The notes below the pieces were generated by a model. That model saw only the letters and a list, made by a program, of their open reading frames with translations. It ran no database searches and was not told the origin of the DNA. A stretch of 64,000 nucleotides of DNA, taken from the NCBI RefSeq assembly GCF_008705135.1, contig NZ_CP023694.1, positions 6,429,001 through 6,493,000 on the forward strand, read 5' to 3'. Made by a program: the position numbers and the translations under genes. This document shows, piece by piece, positions 13,055 to 21,893 of the stretch (position 1 is its first letter; each line of letters opens with the position of its first letter). This DNA comes from Streptomyces coeruleorubidus. Lineage in GTDB: Bacteria; Actinomycetota; Actinomycetes; Streptomycetales; Streptomycetaceae.

Positions 13055-14257
13055 CTAGGTGTGCGGCACCCGCAGTAACTTGTCCGGCGAGCCGGGACCC
13101 CGGCCGGAGATCTTCCCGGTCGCCGCTCCGTCGGCCAGGGCCTTCCCGACCTGGGCCGGAGCCGCCCTCGGGTGGTCGGCCAGATACAGTGCGGCGGCTC
13201 CCGCGGCATGCGGCGCCGCCATCGAGGTACCCGAGAACGTGGCCCGCGCCGTGTCGCTCGCCGCGGACGCGGAGGTGATGTGCACACCCGGAGCGAAGAG
13301 ATCGAGGGCCGGACCGTGATTGGAGAAGGCCGGTTTTGCATCCCTCCGGTCGGTCGCGCCGACCGTGATCGCCTGCTTGACGCGCCCCGGCGAGTACAGA
13401 CCCGCCGGCCTGCCGTCGTTGCCCGCGGCGACCGTGTAGGTGACGCCGGAGGCGATGGAGGCGCGGACGGCGGCGTCCAGCCGGTCGTTGCCCGGGCCGC
13501 CCAGGCTGAGGTTGGCGACGGCGGGTTTCTTCGCGTGCCGGGTCACCCAGTCGATCCCGGCGATCACCCGGGCCGTGGTGCCCGCCCCCGCGGCGTCGAG
13601 GACGCGTACGGAGACGACGCGGGCCTTCTTGGCGACACCGTGGTTCGTCCCGGCGACCGTGCCGGCGACGTGCGTGCCGTGGCCGTTGGCGTCCGAGGCG
13701 ATCTCGTCGTTCCCGACGAAGTCCCAGCCGTGGCCCGCCCGGCCGCCGAAGTCCCGGTGCGTGGTCCGGACGCCGGTGTCGATCACGTACACGGTCACCC
13801 CGGCGCCCGCCGACTCCGGCCAGGTGTAGCTTCGGTCCAGCGGCAGACCCGGCTGGTCGACGCGGTCCAGCCCCCAGGAGGGCGGCTCGTGCCGGGTGCG
13901 GTCCAGCCGGACGCGGGTGTCCTGGACGACCGAGGCGACCCGGGGGTCGGCGGCGAGCCGCCCGGCCCGTCTCTCGTCGGTCCTGATCGCGTAGCCGTTC
14001 AGGACGGTGCCGTAGATGTGGCTGATGTCCACTCCGTACTTCTCGGCGAGGGCCCGTCCGGCCGCCGACGGAGCCCGTGTGCCCTCCTTCAGTGTCACCA
14101 GGTAACTTCCGTGCACGGAGCCGGGTTGTCCGGCGCCGAGTATCCGCCCCTCCGGTACGGCGTGCGCGGGCAGGGTGATGGCCGAAAACGCCGCGGCACA
14201 GATCGCCGCCGCCAGGCCCCCCGTCCAGCGCAGACGCCGTGCGCGCGTCCGTGCCAT
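13055..14257 (-). CDS. Secreted subtilisin-like serine protease (S8) with one TTA codon
   Basis: 400 residues from ATG 14257, preceded by GAGGAGGGG 10 nt upstream. A signal peptide (MARTRARRLRW, then a hydrophobic core ending LPAHA) is followed by an I9 inhibitor propeptide (GSYLVTLKEGT ... GYAIRTDE) and an S8 domain with Asp in VYVIDTGV, His in NGHGTHVAG and Ser in FSGTSMAAPH. It should be an extracellular, self-processing endopeptidase. The leucine codon at 13076-13078, seven codons before the stop, is TTA, so full-length product would depend on the bldA tRNA. It lies between glgE and glgP but has its own terminator and probably its own promoter. Confidence 0.93.
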   Translation of the reverse strand: MARTRARRLRWTGGLAAAICAAAFSAITLPAHAVPEGRILGAGQPGSVHGSYLVTLKEGTRAPSAAGRALAEKYGVDISHIYGTVLNGYAIRTDERRAGRLAADPRVASVVQDTRVRLDRTRHEPPSWGLDRVDQPGLPLDRSYTWPESAGAGVTVYVIDTGVRTTHRDFGGRAGHGWDFVGNDEIASDANGHGTHVAGTVAGTNHGVAKKARVVSVRVLDAAGAGTTARVIAGIDWVTRHAKKPAVANLSLGGPGNDRLDAAVRASIASGVTYTVAAGNDGRPAGLYSPGRVKQAITVGATDRRDAKPAFSNHGPALDLFAPGVHITSASAASDTARATFSGTSMAAPHAAGAAALYLADHPRAAPAQVGKALADGAATGKISGRGPGSPDKLLRVPHT

Positions 14258-14546
14258 GGTCCGAGTTCCCCTCCTCGATTCGGCGTACGGCTGCCGCGCA
14301 GCACCGCGTGCGGCAGGCGCGGGCCGGTACGCCAGGGGCAGCCTCTCGTGGCGTGTGAAGCGCCACAAGGACGCCTATGGGGGCGGAATCGGCCATATCC
14401 GCGGATGGGGCGGTTCCGGACGATCGGGGATTGGGTGGCGGAGCTTCACCGGAGGCGGCACCGACGCCGGTACTGTCGTAGGTGACGTCGATGAAGCCCT
14501 GTGTCAGAACCCTGCGTCATCCTGCGAACGCGCCGAGGTGGAACCC
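14258..14546. promoter_or_regulatory. Divergent intergenic region between protease and glgP
   Basis: 289 bp that must hold both divergent promoters. A 6-bp inverted repeat (GTGGCG 14348-14353 / CGCCAC 14361-14366) is the only clear dyad. I could not assign -35/-10 pairs. Open frames here are extensions of glgP or shadows. Confidence 0.35.
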
Positions 14547-17165
14547 GTGAAGGCGATCCGTCGATTCACCGTCCGACCCGTTCTCCCCGAACCCCTCCGG
14601 CCGCTCAGTGATCTGGCCCGCAACCTGCGCTGGTCGTGGCACGCGGAGACCCGTGACCTGTTCCAGTCCGTCGACCCCGAGCGCTGGGCCGCCTCGGGCG
14701 GCGACCCGGTCCGGCTGCTGGGCAGCGTGCCGCCCGCGCGGCTCGCGGACCTGGCCGGAGACGGCCGCTTCCTGCGCCGCCTCACCGCGGTCGCGGGCGA
14801 TCTGAACGACTACATGACCGGCGACCGCTGGTACCAGGCCCAGCCCGACGAACTCCCCGCCGCGATCGCCTACTTCTCACCCGAGTTCGGCATCACGGCC
14901 GCCCTGCCGCAGTACTCCGGCGGCCTCGGCATCCTGGCCGGCGACCACCTGAAGGCGGCCAGCGACCTCGGCGTCCCGCTGATCGGTGTCGGCCTGCTCT
15001 ACCGGCATGGCTACTTCCGCCAGACCCTGTCCCGGGACGGCTGGCAGCAGGAGCACTACCCCGTCCTCGACCCCAACGAGCTGCCCGTGGTCCTCCTGGA
15101 GGAGGCCGACGGCACCCCCGCCCAGGTCGCCCTCGCCCTGCCCGGCGGCAAGCAGCTCCACGCCCGGATCTGGCTGGCGCAGGTCGGCCGGGTCCCGCTG
15201 CTGATGCTGGACTCGGACGTCGAGGAGAACGACCTCGGCGAGCGCGGCGTGACCGACCGGCTCTACGGCGGCGGCAGCGAGCACCGGCTGCTCCAGGAGA
15301 TGCTGCTCGGCATAGGAGGGGTCCGGGCGGTGCGCACGTACTGCCGGCTGACCGGGCACCCCGAGCCGGAGGTGTTCCACACGAACGAGGGACATGCCGG
15401 GTTCCTCGGTCTGGAGCGGATCGCCGAGCTCTGCGCCGAGGGCCTGGACTTCGACTCGGCGCTGGAGGCGGTCCGCTCCGGGACCGTCTTCACCACCCAC
15501 ACGCCCGTCCCGGCCGGCATCGACCGCTTCGACCGCGAGCTGGTCGCCCGCCACTTCGGCCCCGACGCCGAACTGCCCCGCATCGACGTCGAGCGCGTCC
15601 TCAGGCTCGGCATGGAGACCTACCCCGGCGGGGAGCCCAACCTGTTCAACATGGCCGTGATGGGCCTGCGCCTCGCCCAGCGCGCCAACGGCGTCTCCCT
15701 GCTGCACGGCAACGTCAGCCGCGAGATGTTCTCCGGCCTGTGGCCCGGGTTCGACACCGACGAGGTGCCGATCACCTCCGTGACGAACGGTGTGCACGCG
15801 CCCACCTGGGTCGCCCCGGAGGTGTTCCGGCTCGGCGCCCGGCAGATCGGCGTCCACCGCGCCGAGGACGCGCTGACCGTCGGCGGCTCGGACCGCTGGG
15901 ACGCGGTGGCGGACATCCCCGACCAGGAGATCTGGGAGCTGCGGCGGGGGCTGCGCGAGCAGCTCGTGACGGAGGTGCGGGAGCGGCTGCGGGCCTCCTG
16001 GCGGCAGCGCGGCGCCCACACGGCCGAGCTGGGCTGGATCGACGGCGTGCTCGACCCGGACGTCCTCACCATCGGCTTCGCGCGGCGCGTCCCGTCGTAC
16101 AAGCGCCTGACGCTGATGCTGCGCGATCGCGACCGGCTGATGGACCTGCTGCTGCATCCCGAGCGGCCGATCCAGATCGTCGTTGCGGGCAAGGCGCACC
16201 CCGCGGACGACGGCGGGAAGCGGCTGGTGCAGGAGCTGGTGCGGTTCGCGGACGATCCGCGGGTACGGCACCGGATCGTGTTCCTGCCGGACTACGGCAT
16301 GGGGATGGCGCAGAAGCTGTACCCGGGGTGCGACATCTGGCTGAACAACCCTCTTAGGCCGCTGGAGGCCTGCGGCACGTCCGGGATGAAGGCGGCGCTC
16401 AACGGCTGTCTCAATCTGTCCGTCCTGGACGGGTGGTGGGACGAGTGGTTCCAGCCCGACTTCGGCTGGGCCATTCCCACGGCCGACGGTGTGGGGACCG
16501 ACCCGGACCACCGCGACGACATAGAGGCCGCGGCGCTGTACGACCTGCTGGAGCAGCGGGTGACGCCCCGCTTCTACGAGCGGGGACGGAGCGGGCTGCC
16601 CGACCGGTGGATCGAGATGGTCCGCCAGACGCTGAGCCTGCTCGGGCCGAAGGTGCTGGCCGGGCGGATGGTCCGCGAGTACGTGGAGCGGCTCTACGCG
16701 CCCGCTGCGCTCTCCCACCGGTCCATGGGCCCGGACGCGGCGCGCGATCTCGCCGAGTGGAAGACCAGGGTGCGGGCGGCCTGGCCGGGGGTCACCGTCG
16801 ACCATGTGGAGACGTCGGCGTCGGAGGTGCTTGCGGAGCTGGGTACGACGCTGGGGCTTCGCGTGCGGGTCGGTCTCGGCGAGCTCGGGCCGGAAGACGT
16901 GGAGGTGCAGGCCGTTTCGGGGCGGGTGGACGAGGAGGACCACATCGCTGACGCGGCGGTCGTTCCGTTGAAGCCGGTGGGGTCTCCCGACCAGGACGGG
17001 CGCTGGGTTTATGAGGGGCCCTTGTCACTGGATCGCACCGGGCCTTTTGGGTATACGGTGCGGATCCTGCCGGCTCACCGGCTGTTGGCTTCCAGTGCCG
17101 AGTTGGGGCTTGTGGCCGGGCCGTCTGAGGAGTTGGTGGAGGCTGCAGGGTTGTTGATGCGTTGA
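14547..17165 (+). CDS. glgP: Alpha-glucan phosphorylase GlgP
   Basis: 872 residues from GTG 14547, with GAGGTGG 5-6 nt upstream. The open frame extends 124 codons further upstream but homology begins at KAIRRFTVRPVLPEPL. It is a GT35 phosphorylase of the actinobacterial alpha-glucan type, with an N-terminal DUF3417-like segment (DLARNLRWSWH), YFSPEFGI, and PLP lysine in GTSGMKAALNG (~615). It releases glucose-1-phosphate from glycogen-type glucan, opposing the glgE/glgB block on the other side of the protease. No terminator follows; the next feature is a streptomycete repeat and then the convergent DUF1990 gene. Confidence 0.95.
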   Translation: MKAIRRFTVRPVLPEPLRPLSDLARNLRWSWHAETRDLFQSVDPERWAASGGDPVRLLGSVPPARLADLAGDGRFLRRLTAVAGDLNDYMTGDRWYQAQPDELPAAIAYFSPEFGITAALPQYSGGLGILAGDHLKAASDLGVPLIGVGLLYRHGYFRQTLSRDGWQQEHYPVLDPNELPVVLLEEADGTPAQVALALPGGKQLHARIWLAQVGRVPLLMLDSDVEENDLGERGVTDRLYGGGSEHRLLQEMLLGIGGVRAVRTYCRLTGHPEPEVFHTNEGHAGFLGLERIAELCAEGLDFDSALEAVRSGTVFTTHTPVPAGIDRFDRELVARHFGPDAELPRIDVERVLRLGMETYPGGEPNLFNMAVMGLRLAQRANGVSLLHGNVSREMFSGLWPGFDTDEVPITSVTNGVHAPTWVAPEVFRLGARQIGVHRAEDALTVGGSDRWDAVADIPDQEIWELRRGLREQLVTEVRERLRASWRQRGAHTAELGWIDGVLDPDVLTIGFARRVPSYKRLTLMLRDRDRLMDLLLHPERPIQIVVAGKAHPADDGGKRLVQELVRFADDPRVRHRIVFLPDYGMGMAQKLYPGCDIWLNNPLRPLEACGTSGMKAALNGCLNLSVLDGWWDEWFQPDFGWAIPTADGVGTDPDHRDDIEAAALYDLLEQRVTPRFYERGRSGLPDRWIEMVRQTLSLLGPKVLAGRMVREYVERLYAPAALSHRSMGPDAARDLAEWKTRVRAAWPGVTVDHVETSASEVLAELGTTLGLRVRVGLGELGPEDVEVQAVSGRVDEEDHIADAAVVPLKPVGSPDQDGRWVYEGPLSLDRTGPFGYTVRILPAHRLLASSAELGLVAGPSEELVEAAGLLMR

Positions 17166-17195
17166 GGGTTGCCTGCGGGTGCGTGGGGGCTTGTT

Positions 17196-17214
17196 GCGCA
17201 GTTCCCCGCGCCCC
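17196..17214 (+). repeat. Dispersed streptomycete repeat, copy 1
   Basis: GCGCAGTTCCCCGCGCCCC, 19 nt identical to 24120-24138, preceded in both copies by a GGCT-GT variant. I recognise this as a sequence that recurs widely in Streptomyces genomes. Here it lies in the 50-bp gap between convergent genes. Confidence 0.75.
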
Positions 17215-17215
17215 T

Positions 17216-17737
17216 TCAGGCTTCCGCACCACCCTGCGTTGCCAGGTTCCGTAGGACATTGCCGCACCGCCGCGCATACGCGTGCTGGAAGCCCCTGGTT
17301 GCCGGGCCGCCGGCCCTTGCGTACCACTTTGCGGCGCGGCTGAAGGCGTTCACCGTCAGCCAGACCGTGCCGTCTCCCGTGCGGTCGACGACGAACGACT
17401 CCTCGCCGCTTTCCGGGTGGCCGGGCAACGTGCCGTAGGCCCAGCCGGCGCGGCGGGGCTCCTCGACCGTCCACACCACACGGCAGGGGGCCTTGATCAT
17501 GCCGGCGAGGGTGACGGTGACGTCGACGCCGGGGGCGGCCCGGTCCGCGCCGGCGTCGATGCCGACGCCCAGGGCCCGGTGCATCTCCCAGGTGAGCACC
17601 GCCTCCGAGGCCCGGCGGAAGACCTCCTCGCCTTCCCCGAGGCGGGTGCGCACGTTCATGGGGTGGAAGCCCGGCGGGCAGAAGCCCTCGTCACGGGTGG
17701 CGCCGACGTCGGCATAGGTGAAGTCTTCCGAAGACAT
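17216..17737 (-). CDS. DUF1990 family protein
   Basis: 173 residues from ATG 17737; an in-frame GTG at 17746 would add three. It shows the DUF1990 pattern: FTYADVGATRD near the start, RTRLGEGEEVFRRA, VLTWEMHRALGV, and a C-terminal GYGTLPGHPESGEESF-like stretch (here AYGTLPGHPESGEESF). The family is of unknown function, with a START-like predicted fold. No good ribosome-binding site is seen. It is convergent with glgP, with the stops 51 bp apart. Confidence 0.85.
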   Translation of the reverse strand: MSSEDFTYADVGATRDEGFCPPGFHPMNVRTRLGEGEEVFRRASEAVLTWEMHRALGVGIDAGADRAAPGVDVTVTLAGMIKAPCRVVWTVEEPRRAGWAYGTLPGHPESGEESFVVDRTGDGTVWLTVNAFSRAAKWYARAGGPATRGFQHAYARRCGNVLRNLATQGGAEA

Positions 17738-17751
17738 GGTCACCAAGACTA

Positions 17752-17790
17752 GGGCGGTACCCGGATGTGCCTTCGCTCCGGGTACCGCCC
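17752..17790 (-). terminator. Terminator of the first M4 protease gene
   Basis: A perfect 13-bp stem (GGGCGGTACCCGG / CCGGGTACCGCCC) with a 13-nt loop, 16 bp after the protease stop on the minus strand and before the DUF1990 start. Confidence 0.8.
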
Positions 17791-17805
17791 TCAGCCGCGC
17801 TTCGG

Positions 17806-19452
17806 TCAGCCCACGTTGACGGCGGACCAGGCGGACGCGACCGCCTTGTACTCGGCGCTGCTGGCGCCGTACAGCGCCGAGGCCGCGTTCAGGGTCGCCG
17901 TGCGGGCGCCCGCGTACTTGGTCGTCGACGTCATGTACGTCGTCAGCGCCTTGTACCAGATCTGGAGCGCCTTGGTGCGGCCGATGCCGGTGACCGTGGA
18001 GCCGTTGGACGTCGGCGAGTTGTAGGTCACGCCGTTGATGGTCTTCGTGCCGCTGCCCTCGGACAGCAGGTAGAAGAAGTGGTTGGCGGGACCGGAGGAG
18101 TAGTGGACGTCCAGGCCGCCCAGGCTGGACGACCAGGCGTCGGCGGAGTCGCCGTCCTTGCTGGGCTTGTCCATGTAGCGCAGCGGGGAGCCGTCGCCGT
18201 TGATGTCGATCTCCTCGCCGATGAGGTAGTCACCGGCGTCGGAGGAGTTGCCCGCGAAGAACTCCGCGCCCGCGCCGAAGATGTCGGAGGTCGCCTCGTT
18301 CAGACCGCCGGACTCGCCGCTGTAGTTGAGGCCGGCCGTGGCCGACGTCAGGCCGTGGCTCATCTCGTGCGCGGCCACGTCGAGCGAGGTCAGCGGGTGG
18401 GTGTTGCCCGAGCCGTCGCCGTAGGTCATGCAGAAGCAGCCGTCCGACCAGAAGGCGTTCACGTAGTTGTTGCCGTAGTGGACGCGTGAGTAGGCCGCCT
18501 TGCCGTCGTTGCGGATGCCGCTGCGGCCGAAGGTGTTCTTGTAGAAGTCCCAGGTCACCTGGGCGCCGTAGTGGGCGTCGGCGGCGGCGGTCTCCAGGTT
18601 GGAGGGGTTGCCGGTGCCCCAGACGTCGTCGGAGCCGGAGAAGAGGGTGCCGGTGCCGGAGGTGCCGCGATTGAGGTTGTACGTCTTGTGGCCGCCGCGC
18701 GTGCCGTCCGTCAGGGTGTAGGACGACCCGGACTTCGTGGTGCCGATGGTGACCTTGCCGCTGTAGGTGGTGTTGCCGGTGCCGGTCTCGATGCCCTGGT
18801 ACTCGTAGAGCTTCTTGCCGGTGGCGGCGTCCGTGATGACGTGCAGTTCGTTCGGGGTGCCGTCCTCCTGGAGGCCGCCGACGACCGTCTCGTAGGCGAG
18901 GGCGGGCTTGCCGTCGGCCGCCCAGATCACCTTGCGGGGCGTGGAGTTCGCCTCGGTCTTCTCCGAGCCGGCCGCCTTGGCGAGCGTCACGGCCTGCTTC
19001 TCGGCCTTGGCGGCGGGGACCGCCGGCTTGAGCGAGGCGACCTTGAGCGCGGCCTTCGTCGCTCTGGTGACGCCCAAGGCCCCGCCCGACTTCGACTCGT
19101 GCACGACGAGGTCGCCGCCGAGGACCGGCAGGCCCGCGTAGGTGCGCTCGTAGCGGGTGTGGACGGTGCCGTCGGCGTCCTTCACGACGTCCTTGACGAC
19201 CAGCTTCTCCTGGTCGCCGAGGCCTATCTCGTCGGCGGTCCCGGTGGCGTCGGCCTGCTGCTCCTTGATGAGTGCGGCGCGGGCGGGCGCGGTGAGGAGG
19301 ACGGGGGCGGCGGCGAGCGTCGGCTTGCTCGCGGAGTCGGCGGCGACGCTGCTGCCGGAGGTCAGACCGGTGGTGAGCAGGGCGCCGGCCGCGACGGCGG
19401 TGGCGATGGCCAGCGTGGTGCGCTTGTGACGCGCGTAGAGAGGGGAGGTCAC
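17806..19452 (-). CDS. Secreted M4 (thermolysin-like) neutral metalloprotease
   Basis: 548 residues from GTG 19452, with AGGAG 5 nt upstream; the frame continues upstream but without homology. Signal peptide (YARHKRTTLAIATAVAAGA...), FTP/PepSY propeptide (residues ~50-200), then the M4 catalytic domain with AAHEMSHGLT (zinc HExxH) and GGLNEATSD (third ligand Glu). It should be a zinc endopeptidase released and autoprocessed outside the cell. It is a tandem paralogue of the next gene, sharing long identical blocks around the active site, but it lacks that gene's C-terminal domain. Its upstream region shares spaced blocks with the paralogue's. Confidence 0.95.
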   Translation of the reverse strand: MTSPLYARHKRTTLAIATAVAAGALLTTGLTSGSSVAADSASKPTLAAAPVLLTAPARAALIKEQQADATGTADEIGLGDQEKLVVKDVVKDADGTVHTRYERTYAGLPVLGGDLVVHESKSGGALGVTRATKAALKVASLKPAVPAAKAEKQAVTLAKAAGSEKTEANSTPRKVIWAADGKPALAYETVVGGLQEDGTPNELHVITDAATGKKLYEYQGIETGTGNTTYSGKVTIGTTKSGSSYTLTDGTRGGHKTYNLNRGTSGTGTLFSGSDDVWGTGNPSNLETAAADAHYGAQVTWDFYKNTFGRSGIRNDGKAAYSRVHYGNNYVNAFWSDGCFCMTYGDGSGNTHPLTSLDVAAHEMSHGLTSATAGLNYSGESGGLNEATSDIFGAGAEFFAGNSSDAGDYLIGEEIDINGDGSPLRYMDKPSKDGDSADAWSSSLGGLDVHYSSGPANHFFYLLSEGSGTKTINGVTYNSPTSNGSTVTGIGRTKALQIWYKALTTYMTSTTKYAGARTATLNAASALYGASSAEYKAVASAWSAVNVG

Positions 19453-19501
19453 ACGAGCTCCTAGATGTGGGGGAAGTGCTGCGGTGCTGTGCGGCGGGTG
19501 G

Positions 19502-19561
19502 GGGAAGAGTGGCACCTGGGACGCGTACATGTCAGGAGCGCCACGTGATGTTGGCCGGAAA
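19502..19561 (-). promoter_or_regulatory. Conserved three-block promoter element, copy A
   Basis: Read on the minus strand: TTTCCGGCCA, 12 nt, CTGACA, 15 nt, TGCCAC, 1 nt, CTTCCC, ending 50 bp before the protease start. The same three blocks occur at identical spacing (22 and 28 nt) upstream of the second M4 gene. CTGACA resembles a -35, but there is no TANNNT -10, so this may be an activator site or an alternative-sigma promoter. Confidence 0.6.
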
Positions 19562-19595
19562 ACGACGGCGACGTGTCGCACCGGAGACGTGAAAC

Positions 19596-19637
19596 GGGCG
19601 CCGCCCCGGGGGAGTCGAACCCACCGGGGCGGCGCCC
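19596..19637 (-). terminator. Terminator of the second M4 protease gene
   Basis: A 14-bp perfect stem (GGGCGCCGCCCCGG / CCGGGGCGGCGCCC) with a 14-nt loop, 26 bp after the stop on the minus strand. Confidence 0.85.
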
Positions 19638-19662
19638 TGCCCTGGGCAGACCGCGAAGGGGC

Positions 19663-21726
19663 CTACGGGAAGGTGAGCTTCCAGCTGTTGATGTATCCGG
19701 TGTCGCGGGCCGCGTTGTCCTGGACCCGCAGCTGCCAGACGCCGTTGGCGGCCTCGGAGGAGGCGTTCACCGTGTAGGTGGTGGCGATGTTGTCCGCGCT
19801 GCCGCCGGTTCCGTAGCCCTTCAGCGTGTACGCCGTGCCGTCGGGGGCGACGAGCTGCACCTGGAGGTCACCGATGTAGGTGTGGACGATGTCCACGGCG
19901 ACCTGGAGGTTGGACGGCGCGTTGCCCGTCCGGCCGGAGACGGTGACCGGCGACGTGACCGCCGCGCCCCGGTCCGGGATCGCCACGTCGGCGGTGTTCT
20001 CGAAGGACGTACCGCCACCGCCTCCGCCACCGGAGCGGGCGCCGACGTTCACGCCCGCCCACGCGTCCTGGACCGCCTTGTACTCGGCGCTGTCGGTGCC
20101 GTAGAGCTCACCGGTCGCCGCGAGGGTGCCGGTGCGGGCGCCCGCGTAGTTGGTGGTCGAGGTGAACTTGGTGGTCAGCGCGCGGAACCAGATCTTCTCC
20201 GCCTTGTCCCGGCCGATGCCGGTGACCGGAAGGCCGTCCGAGGTGGGCGAGTCGTAGGTGACACCGTTGATGGTCTTGGTGCCGCTGCCCTCGCTCAGCA
20301 GGTAGAAGAAGTGGTTCGCCGGGCCCGAGGAGTAGTGCACGTCGATCGAGCCGATGCCCGAGTACCAGGCGTCCTTGGACGAGCCGTCCTTGCTGGGCTT
20401 GTCCATGTAGCGCAGCGGCGTGCCGTCGCCGTTGATGTCGATCTCCTCGCCGATGAGGTAGTCACCGACGTCGGAGGAGTTCTTGGCGAAGAACTCGACG
20501 GTCGCGCCGAAGATGTCGGAGGTCGCCTCGTTCAGCCCGCCGGACTCGCCGCTGTAGTTGAGGCCCGCGGTGTTCGAGGTGAGCCCGTGGGTCATCTCGT
20601 GCGCGGCCACGTCGATCGACGTCAGCGGGTTCGCGTTGCCCGAGCCGTCGCCGTACGTCATGCAGAAGCAGCTGTCCGACCAGAACGCGTTGACGTAGTT
20701 GTTGCCGTAGTGGACCCGCGAGTACGCGCCCACCCCGTCGCCGCGGATGCCGCTGCGGCCGTGCACGTTCTTGTAGTAGTCCCACGTCAGCGCGGCGCCG
20801 TAGTGCGCGTCGGCGGCGGCCGACTCCAGGTCGGAGGGGCTGCCGTTGCCCCAGACGTCGTCGGCGCCGGAGAAGAGGGTGCCGGTACCGGAGGTGCCGC
20901 GGTTGAGGTTGTACGTCTTGTGGTTGCCGCGGGCGCCGTCGGTGAGGTTGTACGCCGAACCCGACTGCGTGGTCGTGAGGTCGACCGTGCCGGAGTACAC
21001 CGTGTTGCCGGTGCCGTTCTCGATGGCCTCCCACGCGTACAGCTTCTCGCCGGTGGTGGCGTCGGTGACGACGTGCAGTTCCTGCGGGGTGCCGTCGTGC
21101 TGGAAGCCGCCGACGACCGTCTCGTACGCCACGACCGGCTTGCCGTTCGCGGCCCAGATCACCTTGCGGGGCTCCCGGTTGACGGCCGGGTTCCTGGCGT
21201 CCTCGGCCTTGCCCGCGGCCAGGGCCTGCTGCCGGGCCTTCGCGGCGGACACCGCGGTCTTCGTCGTGGCCGGCTTGATCGCGGCGCGGGCGGCCTTCAC
21301 GACGGCGGCCGTGTCGTCCGCCTTCGTGCTCTCCACGACGAGGTCGCCGCCGAGGACCGGCAGGCCGTCGTAGGTGCGCTCGTAGCGCGTGTGCAGGGTG
21401 CCGTCGCGGTCCTTGAGGACGTCGCGGACGACCAGCTTCTCCTTGGCGCCGAGGCCCAGGTCCTTCGCCGTCCCGGCCTTGTCCGCGTCGGCCTCGCGGA
21501 TCAGGGCGGCGCGCTGGGCGGGGGAGAGCCGGACCGACTCCGAGCCGGGGTTCGCCTTGCTCGCGGCCGACGGTGCCTTCTCCGGGGCTGCGGTGGCGGT
21601 GCCGCTCTGCACGGCGGCGGCGATCAGCGCGGCGACGCCGGCGAGGGCCACGGCCGCGGTGCGGCGGGGCGTGTGGGGAGTGCGTCTGTGAGAGGTGCTT
21701 CTTCGCGAGGAACTGCTTCTCAACAC
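19663..21726 (-). CDS. Secreted M4 metalloprotease with C-terminal P (proprotein-convertase) domain
   Basis: 687 residues. Signal peptide (RRTAAVALAGVAALIAAAVQS), FTP/PepSY propeptide, M4 domain with AAHEMTHGLT and GGLNEATSD, then a GGGGGGG-type linker at ~570 and a C-terminal P/Homo B jelly-roll domain (FENTADVAIPDRG ... VWQLRVQDNAARDTGYINSWKLTF). The P domain probably aids folding or substrate binding. The start is GTG 21726 or TTG 21723; AAGGAG lies 3 or 6 nt before them, so TTG 21723 has the better spacing. It is the longer paralogue of the gene downstream. The four-residue HExxH active site is intact. Confidence 0.94.
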   Translation of the reverse strand: MLRSSSSRRSTSHRRTPHTPRRTAAVALAGVAALIAAAVQSGTATAAPEKAPSAASKANPGSESVRLSPAQRAALIREADADKAGTAKDLGLGAKEKLVVRDVLKDRDGTLHTRYERTYDGLPVLGGDLVVESTKADDTAAVVKAARAAIKPATTKTAVSAAKARQQALAAGKAEDARNPAVNREPRKVIWAANGKPVVAYETVVGGFQHDGTPQELHVVTDATTGEKLYAWEAIENGTGNTVYSGTVDLTTTQSGSAYNLTDGARGNHKTYNLNRGTSGTGTLFSGADDVWGNGSPSDLESAAADAHYGAALTWDYYKNVHGRSGIRGDGVGAYSRVHYGNNYVNAFWSDSCFCMTYGDGSGNANPLTSIDVAAHEMTHGLTSNTAGLNYSGESGGLNEATSDIFGATVEFFAKNSSDVGDYLIGEEIDINGDGTPLRYMDKPSKDGSSKDAWYSGIGSIDVHYSSGPANHFFYLLSEGSGTKTINGVTYDSPTSDGLPVTGIGRDKAEKIWFRALTTKFTSTTNYAGARTGTLAATGELYGTDSAEYKAVQDAWAGVNVGARSGGGGGGGTSFENTADVAIPDRGAAVTSPVTVSGRTGNAPSNLQVAVDIVHTYIGDLQVQLVAPDGTAYTLKGYGTGGSADNIATTYTVNASSEAANGVWQLRVQDNAARDTGYINSWKLTFP

Positions 21727-21805
21727 TGGCTCCTTCTGCGGGACCGGGGGTCGCCCGGCCTGGGGAGGTGGAGGTGTTGCCGTGGGGTTGCCGTGGAGCA
21801 GTCGT

Positions 21806-21865
21806 GGGAAGCGTGGCAGGGGAGCGCGCTTTCTGTCAGGGGCGCGTCAACACTATGGCCGGAAA
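21806..21865 (-). promoter_or_regulatory. Conserved three-block promoter element, copy B
   Basis: Same blocks and spacing as 19502-19561: TTTCCGGCCA, 12 nt, CTGACA, 15 nt, TGCCAC, 1 nt, CTTCCC, here ending 80 bp before the start codon. The sequences between blocks differ, so conservation is confined to the blocks. Confidence 0.6.
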
Positions 21866-21893
21866 CGGTTCGTTGACCGGAAGTTCATGTTCG

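Noticed and set aside
14877..16943. Minus-strand frame of 688 codons opposite glgP
   Set aside because: Antisense shadow of a complete phosphorylase.
19573..21876. A 767-codon plus-strand frame opposite the second M4 protease
   Set aside because: Antisense shadow (repeated V-D-A-R-G composition, no recognisable motif), while the minus strand has a full M4 protein.
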